A DNA stretch of 64,000 nucleotides from DATCHW01 sp036508135 (GCA_036508135.1 DATCHW010000305.1:1-64000), one strand, 5' to 3'; positions 48,495-57,458 are shown, numbered from the stretch's first letter. The notes: generated by a model from the letters alone, not told the origin. Translations and numbers: made by a program.

Positions 48495-49625
48495 ATGGAG
48501 GATGTTATATCACAAACAATCCCGGGTGAAGACCGTGCAAAGAGATATTCCGAACTTAAGCATAAACTTTCCATAAGGAAATCTCTGTTGTCTTTTTGTG
48601 TTTTGTTTTTCATCTTCATTTCCGGATTAAGTAAAGAGTTTGAAAGAATTTCTTACTCCTTTTCTCATAATGATTATTTTGCGCTTCTTGTTTTTGTCTT
48701 TTTGATAGGACTTGTTGAAGGTGTGGTTACATTTCCACTGAGCTTTTATTCCGCATATATCATTGAACATAAATTTAATCTGTCCAATCAGACACTTTTT
48801 TCTTATTTTAAGGAAGAACTTAAGGGCTTTGCCGTCGGAGCCGTATTAGGTATTCCCGTAATCCTGATCTTTTATTACATTATTAAAAATTATCCTTCTG
48901 TATGGTGGCTTATAATGGGGATAGTCCTTTTTATTTTTTCCACTTTGGTCGCAAGAATTATGCCGGTATTGATACTCCCGTTGTTCTATAAATTTAAACC
49001 GGTTGAAAATGAATCCCTTAATAAAAAAATCCTCGCTCTTAGCGAAAAAATAGGAGTCCGGATAAAAGGTGTATTCACTTTTAATATGAGTAAGGACACC
49101 AAGAAAGCAAATGCCGCTTTTACCGGGCTGGGAAAATCGAAAAGAATAATTCTTGGAGATACTCTTCTGGAAAATTTCACCGAGAATGAAATTGAATCTG
49201 TTTTTGCACACGAACTCGGGCATTACAGAATGAAGCATATCAGAAAATTATTACTCTTATCCACTGTCGTCACTTTTTCCGGGTTATTTTTGACGTCATT
49301 TCTTTACAGCAAATCTCTTTCTTTCTTTTACATTCCAAATGTATGGACGTTGTCTGCTCTTCCTTTGCTTCTTTTATATTTGATCGCCTTTTTTACGGTC
49401 ATATCCCCATTGTCTAATTATGTCTCCAGAAGATTTGAATGGCAGGCTGATAAATTTGCTTTACAGATCTGTTCTGATAATCTTAGCTTCGCTTCTGCAC
49501 TGGAAAAACTTGCAGAGCAAAACCTCTCTGATAAAAACCCGAAAAAAAAGACAGAGATACTTTTTCACTCTCACCCATCACTTTCAAAAAGGATAGATTA
49601 CGCAAAGAATTTTAAAAAATCGTAA
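48495..49625 (+). CDS. M48-family membrane metalloprotease (Ste24/CAAX protease-like)
   Basis: A 376-residue intramembrane zinc protease. The HExxH motif is HELGH (His239, Glu240, His243) in FAHELGHYRMKH, and the third ligand Glu is in FEWQADKFAL. Multiple hydrophobic segments flank it. In eukaryotes Ste24 clips prenylated proteins; bacterial homologues act in membrane protein quality control or have no assigned substrate. Confidence 0.92.
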   Translation: MEDVISQTIPGEDRAKRYSELKHKLSIRKSLLSFCVLFFIFISGLSKEFERISYSFSHNDYFALLVFVFLIGLVEGVVTFPLSFYSAYIIEHKFNLSNQTLFSYFKEELKGFAVGAVLGIPVILIFYYIIKNYPSVWWLIMGIVLFIFSTLVARIMPVLILPLFYKFKPVENESLNKKILALSEKIGVRIKGVFTFNMSKDTKKANAAFTGLGKSKRIILGDTLLENFTENEIESVFAHELGHYRMKHIRKLLLLSTVVTFSGLFLTSFLYSKSLSFFYIPNVWTLSALPLLLLYLIAFFTVISPLSNYVSRRFEWQADKFALQICSDNLSFASALEKLAEQNLSDKNPKKKTEILFHSHPSLSKRIDYAKNFKKS

Positions 49626-49632
49626 CTAGAAA

Positions 49633-49662
49633 TCCCCCCTTTAACAAAGGGGGAAGGGGGGG
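49633..49662 (+). repeat. CCCCCC/GGGGG palindrome, copy 3
   Basis: TCCCCCCTTTAACAAAGGGGGA then AGGGGGGTCTC, 8 nt after the Ste24-like stop. It has the same plan and orientation as copies 1 and 2, and a TTACGAA palindrome follows at once (49667-49692). Confidence 0.75.
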
Positions 49663-49666
49663 TCTC

Positions 49667-49692
49667 ATTACGAATCTGAAGATTCGTAAAAT
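49667..49692. repeat. TTACGAA-family palindrome, copy 1
   Basis: TTACGAAT, CTGAAG, ATTCGTAA. The 8-bp arms pair perfectly. Related copies at 52748, 52853 and 59942 keep TTCGAA/TACGAA-like arms with compensating changes and different loops. Confidence 0.75.
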
Positions 49693-49826
49693 TTACAATC
49701 CTGAATAATTTCTCTTCACCTTCTACGCAACAAATGAATCCTTTAATCCTCTTAATCAAGTTTAAGACAATATTTCCTAATATTGTTTTATTTGTACAAA
49801 ATAACTATCTTTTGGAAAAAATTATT

Positions 49827-50258
49827 ATGACAACATTAAAAGATCTTCTGAAAGATAAGAGACTTTTATTTGTAAAGTCTGGAATGAATGTGTTTGATGT
49901 TGTGAAGTTTATGGATTTGCACAATATCGGAGCTGTTCCGGTTTTAGGAGAAAAGAATGTGATGAAAGGCATCTTTTCCGAGCGCGATCTTCTCCGGAAG
50001 TGCATTACAAGAGACCTTGACCTGAAAACCACTCTTGTAGATGACGTGATGACGAAAGATGTCTTCGTTATCGAATCCTCCGATACTATTGAGTATTGTA
50101 TGCAGATTATGAAGCAGAAAAATATCAGGCATATACCCGTGATAGAGGGTGATAATCTTGCCGGTTTTCTGTCTATACGCGACCTGATGCTCTTTGATAT
50201 GAAATTAAAAGACGAAAAAATTGAAACGCTGAACGCATACATCCAATACAACGGTTAA
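49827..50258 (+). CDS. CBS-domain protein
   Basis: A 143-residue protein from the ATG at 49827 (TTGGAAAAAATT upstream). An open frame extends a further 31 codons upstream, but that sequence is hydrophobic and not conserved-looking. Two CBS motifs are present (residues about 8-65: VFDVVKFMDLHNIGAVPVLGE...GIFSERDLLRKCI; about 74-131: VIESSDTIEYCMQIMKQKNIRHIPVIEG...GFLSIRDLM). A CBS pair typically binds adenine nucleotides; here it stands alone without a catalytic domain. Confidence 0.88.
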   Translation: MTTLKDLLKDKRLLFVKSGMNVFDVVKFMDLHNIGAVPVLGEKNVMKGIFSERDLLRKCITRDLDLKTTLVDDVMTKDVFVIESSDTIEYCMQIMKQKNIRHIPVIEGDNLAGFLSIRDLMLFDMKLKDEKIETLNAYIQYNG

Positions 50259-50355
50259 ACGGCACTCCTCTACGGGTTGTTTCCATAAATACTTGAATCT
50301 GTTAATTAATTTCACTAATTTATCCTTTTTTAATAAAATTTAAGAGCGAGTTTTT

Positions 50356-50589
50356 ATGAAAAAGAACATACATCCGAAATACTACAAATGTAATGTTATT
50401 TGTAACTGTGGAGAAAATAGAGGAGTATTATTTACTACCCGTTCTACCGTTCCGGAAATAAAAGTTGAAGTCTGTTCGTTGTGCCATCCGTTTTTCACCG
50501 GTACGCAAAAGATTATGGATACAGCAGGAAGAGTTGAGAAATTTATGAAGAAGTACGGAAAAACAAGAACAGCAGAAACAAAAGCATAA
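50356..50589 (+). CDS. rpmE: 50S ribosomal protein L31, zinc type
   Basis: A 77-residue ribosomal protein. It starts MKKNIHPKYYKCNVICNCG and has CSLCHPFFTG, giving the four-Cys zinc-binding (C+) form rather than the cysteine-less starvation paralogue. The C-terminal basic tail (KKYGKTRTAETKA) extends past the usual end. A good rho-independent terminator follows 23 nt after the stop. Confidence 0.95.
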   Translation: MKKNIHPKYYKCNVICNCGENRGVLFTTRSTVPEIKVEVCSLCHPFFTGTQKIMDTAGRVEKFMKKYGKTRTAETKA

Positions 50590-50612
50590 AATTTTATACC
50601 GTTATATATTAA

Positions 50613-50645
50613 TAAGCCGGCATCATTATGTTGGCTTTTTTTATT
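50613..50645 (+). terminator. Rho-independent terminator of rpmE
   Basis: A ten-base stem (AAGCCGGCAT with ATGTTGGCTT, two G-T pairs) and a CATT loop, followed by a T run. It ends the rpmE transcript just before the GlmU-like gene. Confidence 0.85.
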
Positions 50646-50672
50646 TAAGAAATAAAAATTGGGAGCATCAAT

Positions 50673-51896
50673 ATGGAATTCATAATTTTCGAAGGCAAAG
50701 GTTGTGAAAACTTTTATCCCCTGAATTTATTAAGAGGTACATTTGATATCAGGTGCGGAATATTCTCTGCAAAAGAGAGGCTCGAATTTTTCACTAAGAA
50801 AAAAACCACTCTCTTTGTTGAATCCTCTATGGAAAGTTATATCAGAGATGTTTACCCCGAAAACTGTATTAACCTGATACCAAAAGACGACTCGCTTTGT
50901 TTTAACTCACGTGCTCTTATTTCGAAAAAATTTTATGATACCATTCTGAAAATTAAAGATAAAGAATGGATTATTGTTGACCTTGGTACTATTATTGCCG
51001 CAAAACTGAAGAAAAAAAATATTCCCGGTAATTTACAGTTTTCCAATTTTGATTTCACGAAATCTTTCAGGAGGATAAGCCTTAAAGAACTTAATCTTAC
51101 TTCCGAATGCCTTATAATGGAATATGCATGGGATGCTGTTAAATATCTGGATTTTCTGCTCCCTTCTGACCTGAAACTAATTTGCAATAATAAATTCCTG
51201 CCGAAGAAGAAAAATCCGGGATTTATAAATCCTAAAAATATCTTCCTGAACAAAAATGTTAATATATTTCCAAATATAGTTCTTGACGCTTCAGAGGGAA
51301 GTATTTTTATTGACGAAGGAACGGTGATTGAACCATTTTCATTAATTAAAGGTCCCGTTTATATCGGTAAAAACTGTGTAATAAAATCCGGCGCCAAAAT
51401 TTACGGACCCGATTTTATCGGAAATTATTCAAAAGTTGCCGGTGAAATATCCCATTCAATATTCCATCAATACGTAAATAAACAGCACGATGGATTCATC
51501 GGACATACCTATGCTTGCGAATTCATAAACTTCGGAGCGGATACGGTTACAAGCAACCTGAAAAACAACTATTCAAAAGTAAGTGTAACTCTGAATGAAA
51601 AAAGATTCAATACAGGAATGCAATTTCTCGGAAGTTTGATAGGCGATCATACAAAGTTCGGTATAAATACAATGATGAACACCGGAACAATTATCGGAAT
51701 ATTTACAAATATAGCCGGCAGCGGTTTTCCTCCAAAGTTTATAAAATCTTTCTCCTGGAATATCTACGGAAGGGATGTGACAAAGTATAAAATCGAAGAA
51801 GCTATTCAGACTGCAGAGGTAGTTATGAGCAGGCGCGGCGTAAAAATGAGCAAACAGTACGAAAATCTCATTCGCTCTATGTACGAAAAATTATGA
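50673..51896 (+). CDS. GlmU-like putative sugar nucleotidyltransferase
   Basis: A 407-residue protein. The N-terminal half resembles a degenerate nucleotidyltransferase (FYPLNLLRGTFDIRCGIFSAKERL). The C-terminal half is a left-handed beta-helix of hexapeptide repeats (DASEGSIFIDEGTVIEPFSLIKGPVYIGKNCVIKSGAKIYGP), as in GlmU acetyltransferase domains. Such proteins are annotated as GlmU-family putative sugar nucleotidyltransferases in Bacteroidota. They are distinct from bona fide GlmU, and the substrate is unknown. Confidence 0.85.
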   Translation: MEFIIFEGKGCENFYPLNLLRGTFDIRCGIFSAKERLEFFTKKKTTLFVESSMESYIRDVYPENCINLIPKDDSLCFNSRALISKKFYDTILKIKDKEWIIVDLGTIIAAKLKKKNIPGNLQFSNFDFTKSFRRISLKELNLTSECLIMEYAWDAVKYLDFLLPSDLKLICNNKFLPKKKNPGFINPKNIFLNKNVNIFPNIVLDASEGSIFIDEGTVIEPFSLIKGPVYIGKNCVIKSGAKIYGPDFIGNYSKVAGEISHSIFHQYVNKQHDGFIGHTYACEFINFGADTVTSNLKNNYSKVSVTLNEKRFNTGMQFLGSLIGDHTKFGINTMMNTGTIIGIFTNIAGSGFPPKFIKSFSWNIYGRDVTKYKIEEAIQTAEVVMSRRGVKMSKQYENLIRSMYEKL

Positions 51897-52729
51897 TAAT
51901 CTATTTTAACGGTAACTATATTAATGAAGAAGACTGCTTCATTTCTCCGTATGATAGAGGCTTCCTGTTCGCTGATGGAATTTACGAAGTAATTAAATAT
52001 ACAGGGAAAAAATTTTTCGAGTTTGATTCGCACCTCTCAAGATTGAATAATGGTTTGGAATTTCTGAAAATCAACTATAATGAATCATGGAAACTTCTCG
52101 AAATATGTAATGAACTAATCTCAATTAATAATTTTAAAAATTCTTTAGCAACTGTTTATATCCAGATCACAAGGGGCATATCAAAACCCAGAAATCATTT
52201 ATTCCCGGAAATCGGAACACCTCCTACTGTTTTGGTTAATGTTTCTGAACTAAAACCGGAAGATGGAAAATCCGGATTCAGGGTAATACTGACCGAAGAT
52301 ATTCGCTGGTCGGGATGCAATATTAAATCCACTTTACTGCTTCCAAATGTATTAGCACGCCAAAAGTCTTATGAAAATAACGCAGATGAAGCATTGCTTG
52401 TTCGTGACGGATTAATAACAGAAGGTTCGCATACAAATTTTTGTGCAATTCGTGACGGTAATTTATATACAACCCCTTTATCAAATAATATCCTGCCGGG
52501 AATCACACGAAAAGTTGTCCTGAATATTTGCAGGGAAATTGGAATTCCTATCTTTGAAATTAGTATCAAAGCTGATGAATTAAATTTATACAGCGAGTTA
52601 TTTTTGACCAGTACAAAGATGGATATTGTTCCTGTATTACAAGTCGGGGACAGGCTCATTAACAATGGAATACCCGGACCTGTTACTGTTAAGCTGAGTA
52701 AAATACTTAAAGAGTTAATAAATAACTAA
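51893..52729 (+). CDS. Class IV aminotransferase (D-amino-acid aminotransferase type)
   Basis: A fold-type IV PLP aminotransferase of 278 residues, overlapping the GlmU-like gene by 4 nt (ATGA). Features are YDRGFLFADGIYEVIKY at the N-terminus, the PLP Lys in ARQKSYENNADEAL, and the family motif EGSHTNFCAIRDGNLYTTPLSNNILPGITR in the C-half. D-alanine/D-glutamate transaminase (dat) is the best guess, with branched-chain and aminodeoxychorismate lyase as alternatives. A cell-wall role next to a GlmU-like gene is plausible. Confidence 0.88.
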   Translation: MIIYFNGNYINEEDCFISPYDRGFLFADGIYEVIKYTGKKFFEFDSHLSRLNNGLEFLKINYNESWKLLEICNELISINNFKNSLATVYIQITRGISKPRNHLFPEIGTPPTVLVNVSELKPEDGKSGFRVILTEDIRWSGCNIKSTLLLPNVLARQKSYENNADEALLVRDGLITEGSHTNFCAIRDGNLYTTPLSNNILPGITRKVVLNICREIGIPIFEISIKADELNLYSELFLTSTKMDIVPVLQVGDRLINNGIPGPVTVKLSKILKELINN

Positions 52730-52747
52730 GGTTACACTTTTTTTTCT

Positions 52748-52773
52748 CATTACGAAGGTCCACCTTCGTAATG
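52748..52773. repeat. TTACGAA-family palindrome, copy 2
   Basis: CATTACGAAG, GTCCAC, CTTCGTAATG, with 10-bp perfect arms. It lies 18 nt after the class IV aminotransferase stop. Confidence 0.8.
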
Positions 52774-52787
52774 CTTATTAAAATCAC

Positions 52788-52843
52788 TTCCCCCGGAGTT
52801 TATCCCGATTTAATCGAAAGAGGGGGATTGAGGGGGAGGAAAA
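52788..52843 (+). repeat. CCCCC/GGGGG palindrome, copy 4 (degenerate)
   Basis: CTTCCCCC, a longer spacer containing CCCGATTTAATCG, then AGGGGGATTGAGGGGGAGG. The plan matches copies 1-3 but the loop is extended. It lies between two TTACGAA-family palindromes. Confidence 0.55.
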
Positions 52844-52852
52844 GTCCCCCTT

Positions 52853-52876
52853 GTTTCGAAGGCCTACCTTCGAAAC
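52853..52876. repeat. TTACGAA-family palindrome, copy 3
   Basis: GTTTCGAAGG, CCTA, CCTTCGAAAC: 10-bp perfect arms. It has TTTCGAA in place of TTACGAA, and both arms changed in step. Confidence 0.8.
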
Positions 52877-52916
52877 TCTTTTTTTGAAAAACAATAACGA
52901 ATCAAAACCTGAATAA

Positions 52917-53720
52917 ATGAAAAAAATTTATTTTTTCAATCTGCTGATACTTGTACTTGCATTATTATTACCTGCTTGCAGTAAGAATAAAGACACAGCG
53001 AACGAAAACCAAAAAGATACATTAAACGGAAAAACAATCAGAGGGACAGAACAAAATGACTCACTGAAAAACTTCTCCGGCTATTATCAGGGAACGGCAA
53101 AAGATGTCAAAATGGAACTTAATATTGAAAACTTTGATGGAAAGAATTTTTCAGGGTATAATATAATTTTTTGGAAACCGGGAAAAGGATTGAGAGCAGA
53201 TTTTAAAGGTAAATATGATAAAGGGACACGCAAAGTACTGATGACCGAATCGGAAGATGTAAAAGGAGCAGGATATTTTGATGGTTACTATTATCCCGCA
53301 GAAAATAAAATTGAAGGGGACTGGTTCAGATATTCTGATAACGGATCATACAAATGGATACTGCAGAAATCAAATCAGCAAAACATTGATAATAATTCCG
53401 GTTCTGCAACGGGAAACAACTTCAGGCATTTCATTTGTTTCGGAACCGAACCATTTTGGAACATTGAAGTTACTCGGCAGAATATTACATTTGAAAAACC
53501 TGGAGAAAAGAAAGTAACATTCGCATATGTTGATCCTCAACCTGCGGCAGGATTTACGCTCGAACATATGAGAATATATAATATTGATGTATCGAAAAAT
53601 ATCATCCTAACTATAAAGAGCAGTAAAGGCGGTTGTTCAGATAATATGTCCGATGATTTATATCCCTATGAAGCTACTTTCCAATATGGCAATACGACCT
53701 ATTCCGGTTGTGCAAAATAA
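52917..53720 (+). CDS. Lipoprotein with COG3650-like (GTEPFW) C-terminal domain
   Basis: A 267-residue lipoprotein. The lipobox LLPAC gives Cys21 as the lipidation site. The middle (about 50-150) is a beta-rich region, and the C-terminal domain (about 165-267) has ICFGTEPFWNIEVT and CSDNMSDDLYPYEATF, matching the uncharacterised COG3650 family often found with HslJ/META proteins. It lies at the edge of the accessory patch, before the insertion sequence. Confidence 0.85.
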   Translation: MKKIYFFNLLILVLALLLPACSKNKDTANENQKDTLNGKTIRGTEQNDSLKNFSGYYQGTAKDVKMELNIENFDGKNFSGYNIIFWKPGKGLRADFKGKYDKGTRKVLMTESEDVKGAGYFDGYYYPAENKIEGDWFRYSDNGSYKWILQKSNQQNIDNNSGSATGNNFRHFICFGTEPFWNIEVTRQNITFEKPGEKKVTFAYVDPQPAAGFTLEHMRIYNIDVSKNIILTIKSSKGGCSDNMSDDLYPYEATFQYGNTTYSGCAK

Positions 53721-53779
53721 AAAAGATAATAAATCACTTTTTCTTAAGGTATGAGACAAGGGGGCTTGTCGAAGATCCC

Positions 53780-53787
53780 GACCTATC
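53780..53787. repeat. 8-bp target-site duplication (left)
   Basis: GACCTATC immediately before the left end of the insertion sequence (AGACATTTTTAACG). It is repeated exactly at 55958-55965 after the right end. Confidence 0.85.
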
Positions 53788-53819
53788 AGACATTTTTAAC
53801 GTACATTTTATTTGACTTT

Positions 53820-55007
53820 TTATTTAAAGTGAAAATCTACTTTATAATCAAATAACCAAGGTACTTTGGGGTTTATATTATCTTTTTCAAGTTTTCGAGG
53901 CAGATCTTCATAAAATTCTCTTAAACCAAGTCTCTCGGGGATACCATAAAGAGTTACAATTATTGTATCACTTTTAACACGTAAGTCTCCATTAAATTTA
54001 TGAAATATCTCATCTGATATGTGTTTGACTTCATATTGCCTGTATTCTGCCGGCAATTTTTTCCTTAACTGGTTTATTAAATATTGTGAAATTAGTGATA
54101 ACGACATTTTACCGTACCTTATATTTAGATTCCGGGTTAATGCTTTATTCCAACCTAAACTTCCTTCATATTTAAAATATTCCTCTATTGTCCAACGAGA
54201 TGGAAATTCTTTTGTTAACATCTCAACAATATTTTCTCTTCGGGTTGAAATAAAAGGTTTGTATTGATATTCGGTTTGTTTTTCTCTTTGAACAATTAGT
54301 ATCTGCTCCGGAATGTTTTTTTCGTCACAAAATCTTATCGGGGTTGTTCCTATGTAATATCCAGGCCAATATTCTTTATATTCTAATTTGTCAAAATAAT
54401 TTACTATTCTTGAGTTTCTTGGAGCAGGAATCAAAATATCTAATGATTTGTCTTTGGCAAATAGACATATGAGTTCTTCTGTATAGTGTTCTGAATCTGA
54501 TAATATTAATGAATTGTTTTGACTGGGTATAATTTCTTTAATTTGTGCAACTAAATTCTTTGTCCCATTGCTAACTGTGTTTGATGAAAATCCTATCTCA
54601 AATCCTATCGGTTGCCCTGTTTGTGAATCTATTGCGAAAAAGGTTTGCAATACTTTCTTTGCTTGTTCGTTTCGCTTTGTTTTTTTCTTGGGAGTTATTC
54701 GTTCTGTATAACTGCTTATTCTATGTGGATCCATAGCTATTAAATTGCCTTTATAATCACCCTGTATTTGTCTTAATTTCCCTAATGCTATTTGTAACTC
54801 TCTTGCTTCTTCTATGTTACGCTCTGATAATAAATCGTGTATTTGAACATCACTGGCGATAAATGGTAAACCATTAAGAATATCAAAACCTTGATGACAT
54901 ATTGTATTACTCTCTCTGATTCTCGTGCTACACATTGCGGCTTCATGTATTACTTGTAATCCTAATTTCCTTTTCAATGAAATTTCTTCCTGTTCTTTTG
55001 TAAACAT
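53820..55007 (-). CDS. DDE transposase, second frame (frameshift product)
   Basis: The 395 residues from the ATG at 55007 form the catalytic part. The open frame actually extends to 55208 without a stop (LFTLNPEKKIEIKIHKTKRK...), and no good start exists there, consistent with synthesis by -1 frameshifting from 55196-55624. Likely DDE residues are the Asp in LIAMDPHR, the Asp in ILSDSEHY and the Glu in WTIEEYFKYEG. The combined protein would be about 601 residues. Confidence 0.88.
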   Translation of the reverse strand: MFTKEQEEISLKRKLGLQVIHEAAMCSTRIRESNTICHQGFDILNGLPFIASDVQIHDLLSERNIEEARELQIALGKLRQIQGDYKGNLIAMDPHRISSYTERITPKKKTKRNEQAKKVLQTFFAIDSQTGQPIGFEIGFSSNTVSNGTKNLVAQIKEIIPSQNNSLILSDSEHYTEELICLFAKDKSLDILIPAPRNSRIVNYFDKLEYKEYWPGYYIGTTPIRFCDEKNIPEQILIVQREKQTEYQYKPFISTRRENIVEMLTKEFPSRWTIEEYFKYEGSLGWNKALTRNLNIRYGKMSLSLISQYLINQLRKKLPAEYRQYEVKHISDEIFHKFNGDLRVKSDTIIVTLYGIPERLGLREFYEDLPRKLEKDNINPKVPWLFDYKVDFHFK

Positions 55008-55195
55008 TGTTAATAAATCCCATGTGCCAAGTTTTAAATGATACGGTATTAGTAGCCATAATCCAATTGTTGTCCCCGATACTTTGTTTGAAAGAATTTC
55101 TCTAAATTGTCTTTCTATATCAACAGAATTTACTCTTTCTATTTTCTCTTTTCTTTTCGTCTTATGTATCTTAATCTCTATTTTCTTTTCGGGAT

Positions 55196-55624
55196 TTAAC
55201 GTGAAAAGTTTTTTTTAGAGAGCCCTTTTTCTGTAATTGTCCTCATAACACTTCTTTGGCTGATACTAATACCTTGTTGCTTTAATTTCTGAGCTATTAC
55301 GGCAGCTGACATTGAAGGATCTAAAAATTTATATCTAACAATTAAGTTTTCAGTGTTTTCCGTTCTGATTCTATTCTTCTTAGGCCCTGTCTTTTGTGTC
55401 ATCAAAGCTTCTATGCCATGCTGTTTATAAATACTCAAAATCTGAAAAAATCTTTGCTTTGTATAACCATATTTCTCTCTGATATATCTAATACTAACGC
55501 CACTATAAATATATTCCATAATCATATTTACTTTTAGGGAAAATTTGTCATCCCGGAAAATAACAGAGGTATGTTTTCCTTTCCCGACACTTATCGGGTT
55601 TTCTTGATTAGTAGAGGTTTTCAT
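55196..55624 (-). CDS. Transposase first frame, helix-turn-helix domain
   Basis: A 142-codon frame from the ATG at 55624 (a longer start at 55690 is AT-rich and unlikely). It carries two helix-turn-helix-like segments (VSIRYIREKYGYTKQRFFQILSIYKQHG and AAVIAQKLKQQGISISQRSVMRTI). It ends in SKKNFSR at a TAA, but the heptamer A_AAA_AAC at 55214-55208 lies in its frame, and slipping back one base leads straight into the DDE frame. Confidence 0.82.
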   Translation of the reverse strand: MKTSTNQENPISVGKGKHTSVIFRDDKFSLKVNMIMEYIYSGVSIRYIREKYGYTKQRFFQILSIYKQHGIEALMTQKTGPKKNRIRTENTENLIVRYKFLDPSMSAAVIAQKLKQQGISISQRSVMRTITEKGLSKKNFSR

Positions 55625-55957
55625 AATAAAAATTATTTTAAACTTAAGAAATAGATAGGCAAAAATAACTAATATATCGATAAAAGTCAAATAAAATATG
55701 GCTATTATAGTTGGTCGTTAAACGCATAACTGTTTTGATTATTATATCACTTTAAGAATACAAAGATATGTCAATAACAATAAATATTGTATGTACAGAT
55801 ATATAATTATTACTTTAAGTAAGAAATAAATATTGATGTTCAGGGGTTAATAAGCCATTATTTATTTTACTCTTTAAAGGCTTACTTTGTTAATATTTGT
55901 ATGTTTTCTGCAATTTTAAAAGATTCTAGTAAAATAAACATAGTCGTTAAAATGTCT

Positions 55958-56386
55958 GACCTATCGGGGGCCCCCTTGCTTTATCTTCTTATGTAATGCT
56001 TTTCCCCTGAACATATTAAAACTTAGTTTCCCTTTTCACCTTTTCTGGTTTTATGTTAAATAGTTTTATTGTTAATTCGGGAACAATAACAAGAATGATG
56101 AACATAGAACAATAAACGATAGGTATTCCCCATAATTCAATTCATTCTACAAAAAAATCCGTGCAAATCTCTTTATTCTGTGTTATCTGTGTGCTTTTCT
56201 TTTTTTCCGCCTTTGTTGGTGTTTGAGCGTAGCGTCACCAACAAAATATCCAATCCGGTTTAATTTTTCGGCATTGCTTCAATGTTAAAATAAAAATACA
56301 TTTATCAATCGGATTTGTTAAATATTCCCGCTTTTCCCGATGTATAGAGGATAAATCGGTTAATTGAATTACATAACATCTAAATT
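55958..56386. other. Intergenic region, with target-site repeat and palindrome
   Basis: It begins with the right copy of GACCTATC (55958-55965) and GGGGGCCCCC. No gene is seen. It contains the GAGCGTAGCG-core palindrome at 56212-56245. A promoter for the alcohol dehydrogenase gene is expected near 56330-56386. Confidence 0.6.
56212..56245. repeat. GAGCGTAGCG-core palindrome, copy 1
   Basis: TTTGTTGGTG, TTTGAGCGTAGCGT, CACCAACAAA: 10-bp perfect arms around a loop with GAGCGTAGCG. The same loop core occurs at 60107-60122 between completely different but self-complementary arms. Confidence 0.75.
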
Positions 56387-57412
56387 ATGAAAGCATTACT
56401 CTTAAATAAAATTTGTAACCTTAATGAAAATAATTCGCCGCTTCAACTGAAAGATATTCCTGCCCCGGTTCCCTTAGAAAATGAGATATTGATAAAAGTC
56501 CATACTTGCGGTGTTTGCCACACCGAACTGGATGAAATAGAAGGCAGAACCCCGCCTCCGGTTTTTCCTATCGTTCTCGGTCATCAGGTAGTTGGGAAAG
56601 TAATAGAAAAAGGAAATAGAGCAAATAAATTCAAAATCGATAACCGTGTAGGAGTAGGCTGGAAGTTTTCTTCCTGCGGCAAGTGCAGCTATTGCCTTGA
56701 CGGCAATGATAATCTTTGTTCGGAATTCAAAGCAACAGGCAGGGATGTTAATGGCGGCTATGCGGAATATATGGCGGTTCCCGAAGATTCTGCATTTTTA
56801 ATTCCGGATATATTTTCTGACTCCGAAGCCGCACCTCTGCTGTGTGCAGGTGCAATAGGTTATCGTTCCGTAAAACTTTCTTTGCTTCGGAATGGACAGA
56901 GTATTGGTCTTACCGGTTTTGGTGCATCAGCTCATCTCGTTCTTAAAATGATCAAACATAAATTTCCCGATACAAAAATATTTGTTTTTGCAAGAAGTGA
57001 AAAAGAAAGAGAATTTGCACGCTACCTTGGTGCAGACTGGACAGGAAATACAACAGACTTGTCGCCTGAAAAATTAAACAGCATTATCGATACAACTCCA
57101 GTCTGGTCACCGATTGTGGAAGCTCTCCGGAATCTCATGCCCGGCGGTCGATTGGTAATTAATGCAATCCGGAAAGAAGATATTGATAAGGATTATCTTA
57201 TGAAAATAAATTATCCCGAACATCTCTGGATGGAAAAAGAAATAAAAAGTGTTGCTAACGTTTCGGCATCAGATATAGAACAATTTCTAAAATTAGCATC
57301 GGAAATACCCATTAGACCCGAATATTTGGAATATAAATTTGAAGATGCTAATGTGGCGCTGTCAGAACTCAAACAGCGTCACATCCGCGGTGCCAAAGTC
57401 CTTGTTATTTAA
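56387..57412 (+). CDS. Zinc-binding alcohol dehydrogenase (medium-chain)
   Basis: An MDR-family oxidoreductase of 341 residues. Catalytic-zinc ligands are in GVCHTELDE and VLGHQVVGKV (GHQ where most family members have GHE), and structural-zinc cysteines are in SCGKCSYCLDGNDNLC. The Rossmann loop reads IGLTGFGASAHLVLKM. It probably oxidises a primary alcohol with NAD(P). It lies alone in the accessory patch, flanked by the insertion sequence and a gene remnant. Confidence 0.9.
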   Translation: MKALLLNKICNLNENNSPLQLKDIPAPVPLENEILIKVHTCGVCHTELDEIEGRTPPPVFPIVLGHQVVGKVIEKGNRANKFKIDNRVGVGWKFSSCGKCSYCLDGNDNLCSEFKATGRDVNGGYAEYMAVPEDSAFLIPDIFSDSEAAPLLCAGAIGYRSVKLSLLRNGQSIGLTGFGASAHLVLKMIKHKFPDTKIFVFARSEKEREFARYLGADWTGNTTDLSPEKLNSIIDTTPVWSPIVEALRNLMPGGRLVINAIRKEDIDKDYLMKINYPEHLWMEKEIKSVANVSASDIEQFLKLASEIPIRPEYLEYKFEDANVALSELKQRHIRGAKVLVI

Positions 57413-57458
57413 TATATTATTAACCCGCTTTTTCTTTGCCATGTACTAATTTGATTAA

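Larger units (their letters stand above)
53805..55697. repeat. 16-bp subterminal inverted repeat of the insertion sequence
   Basis: ATTTTATTTGACTTTT at 53805-53820 and AAAAGTCAAATAAAAT at 55682-55697 are perfect complements, lying 17 nt inside the left end but about 260 nt inside the right end. They may be transposase binding sites. The interval 55691-55957 holds no gene. Confidence 0.7.
53788..55957 (-). mobile_element. Insertion sequence, 2170 bp, with 8-bp target duplication
   Basis: A complete-looking element with terminal inverted repeats AGACATTTTTAACG (left) and CGTTAAAATGTCT (right, the reverse complement with one base missing), bracketed by the direct repeat GACCTATC. Two overlapping minus-strand reading frames encode the transposase through a -1 frameshift. 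A second inverted repeat of 16 bp, ATTTTATTTGACTTTT (53805-53820) and its complement (55682-55697), lies inside the ends. The family was not assigned. Confidence 0.85.
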
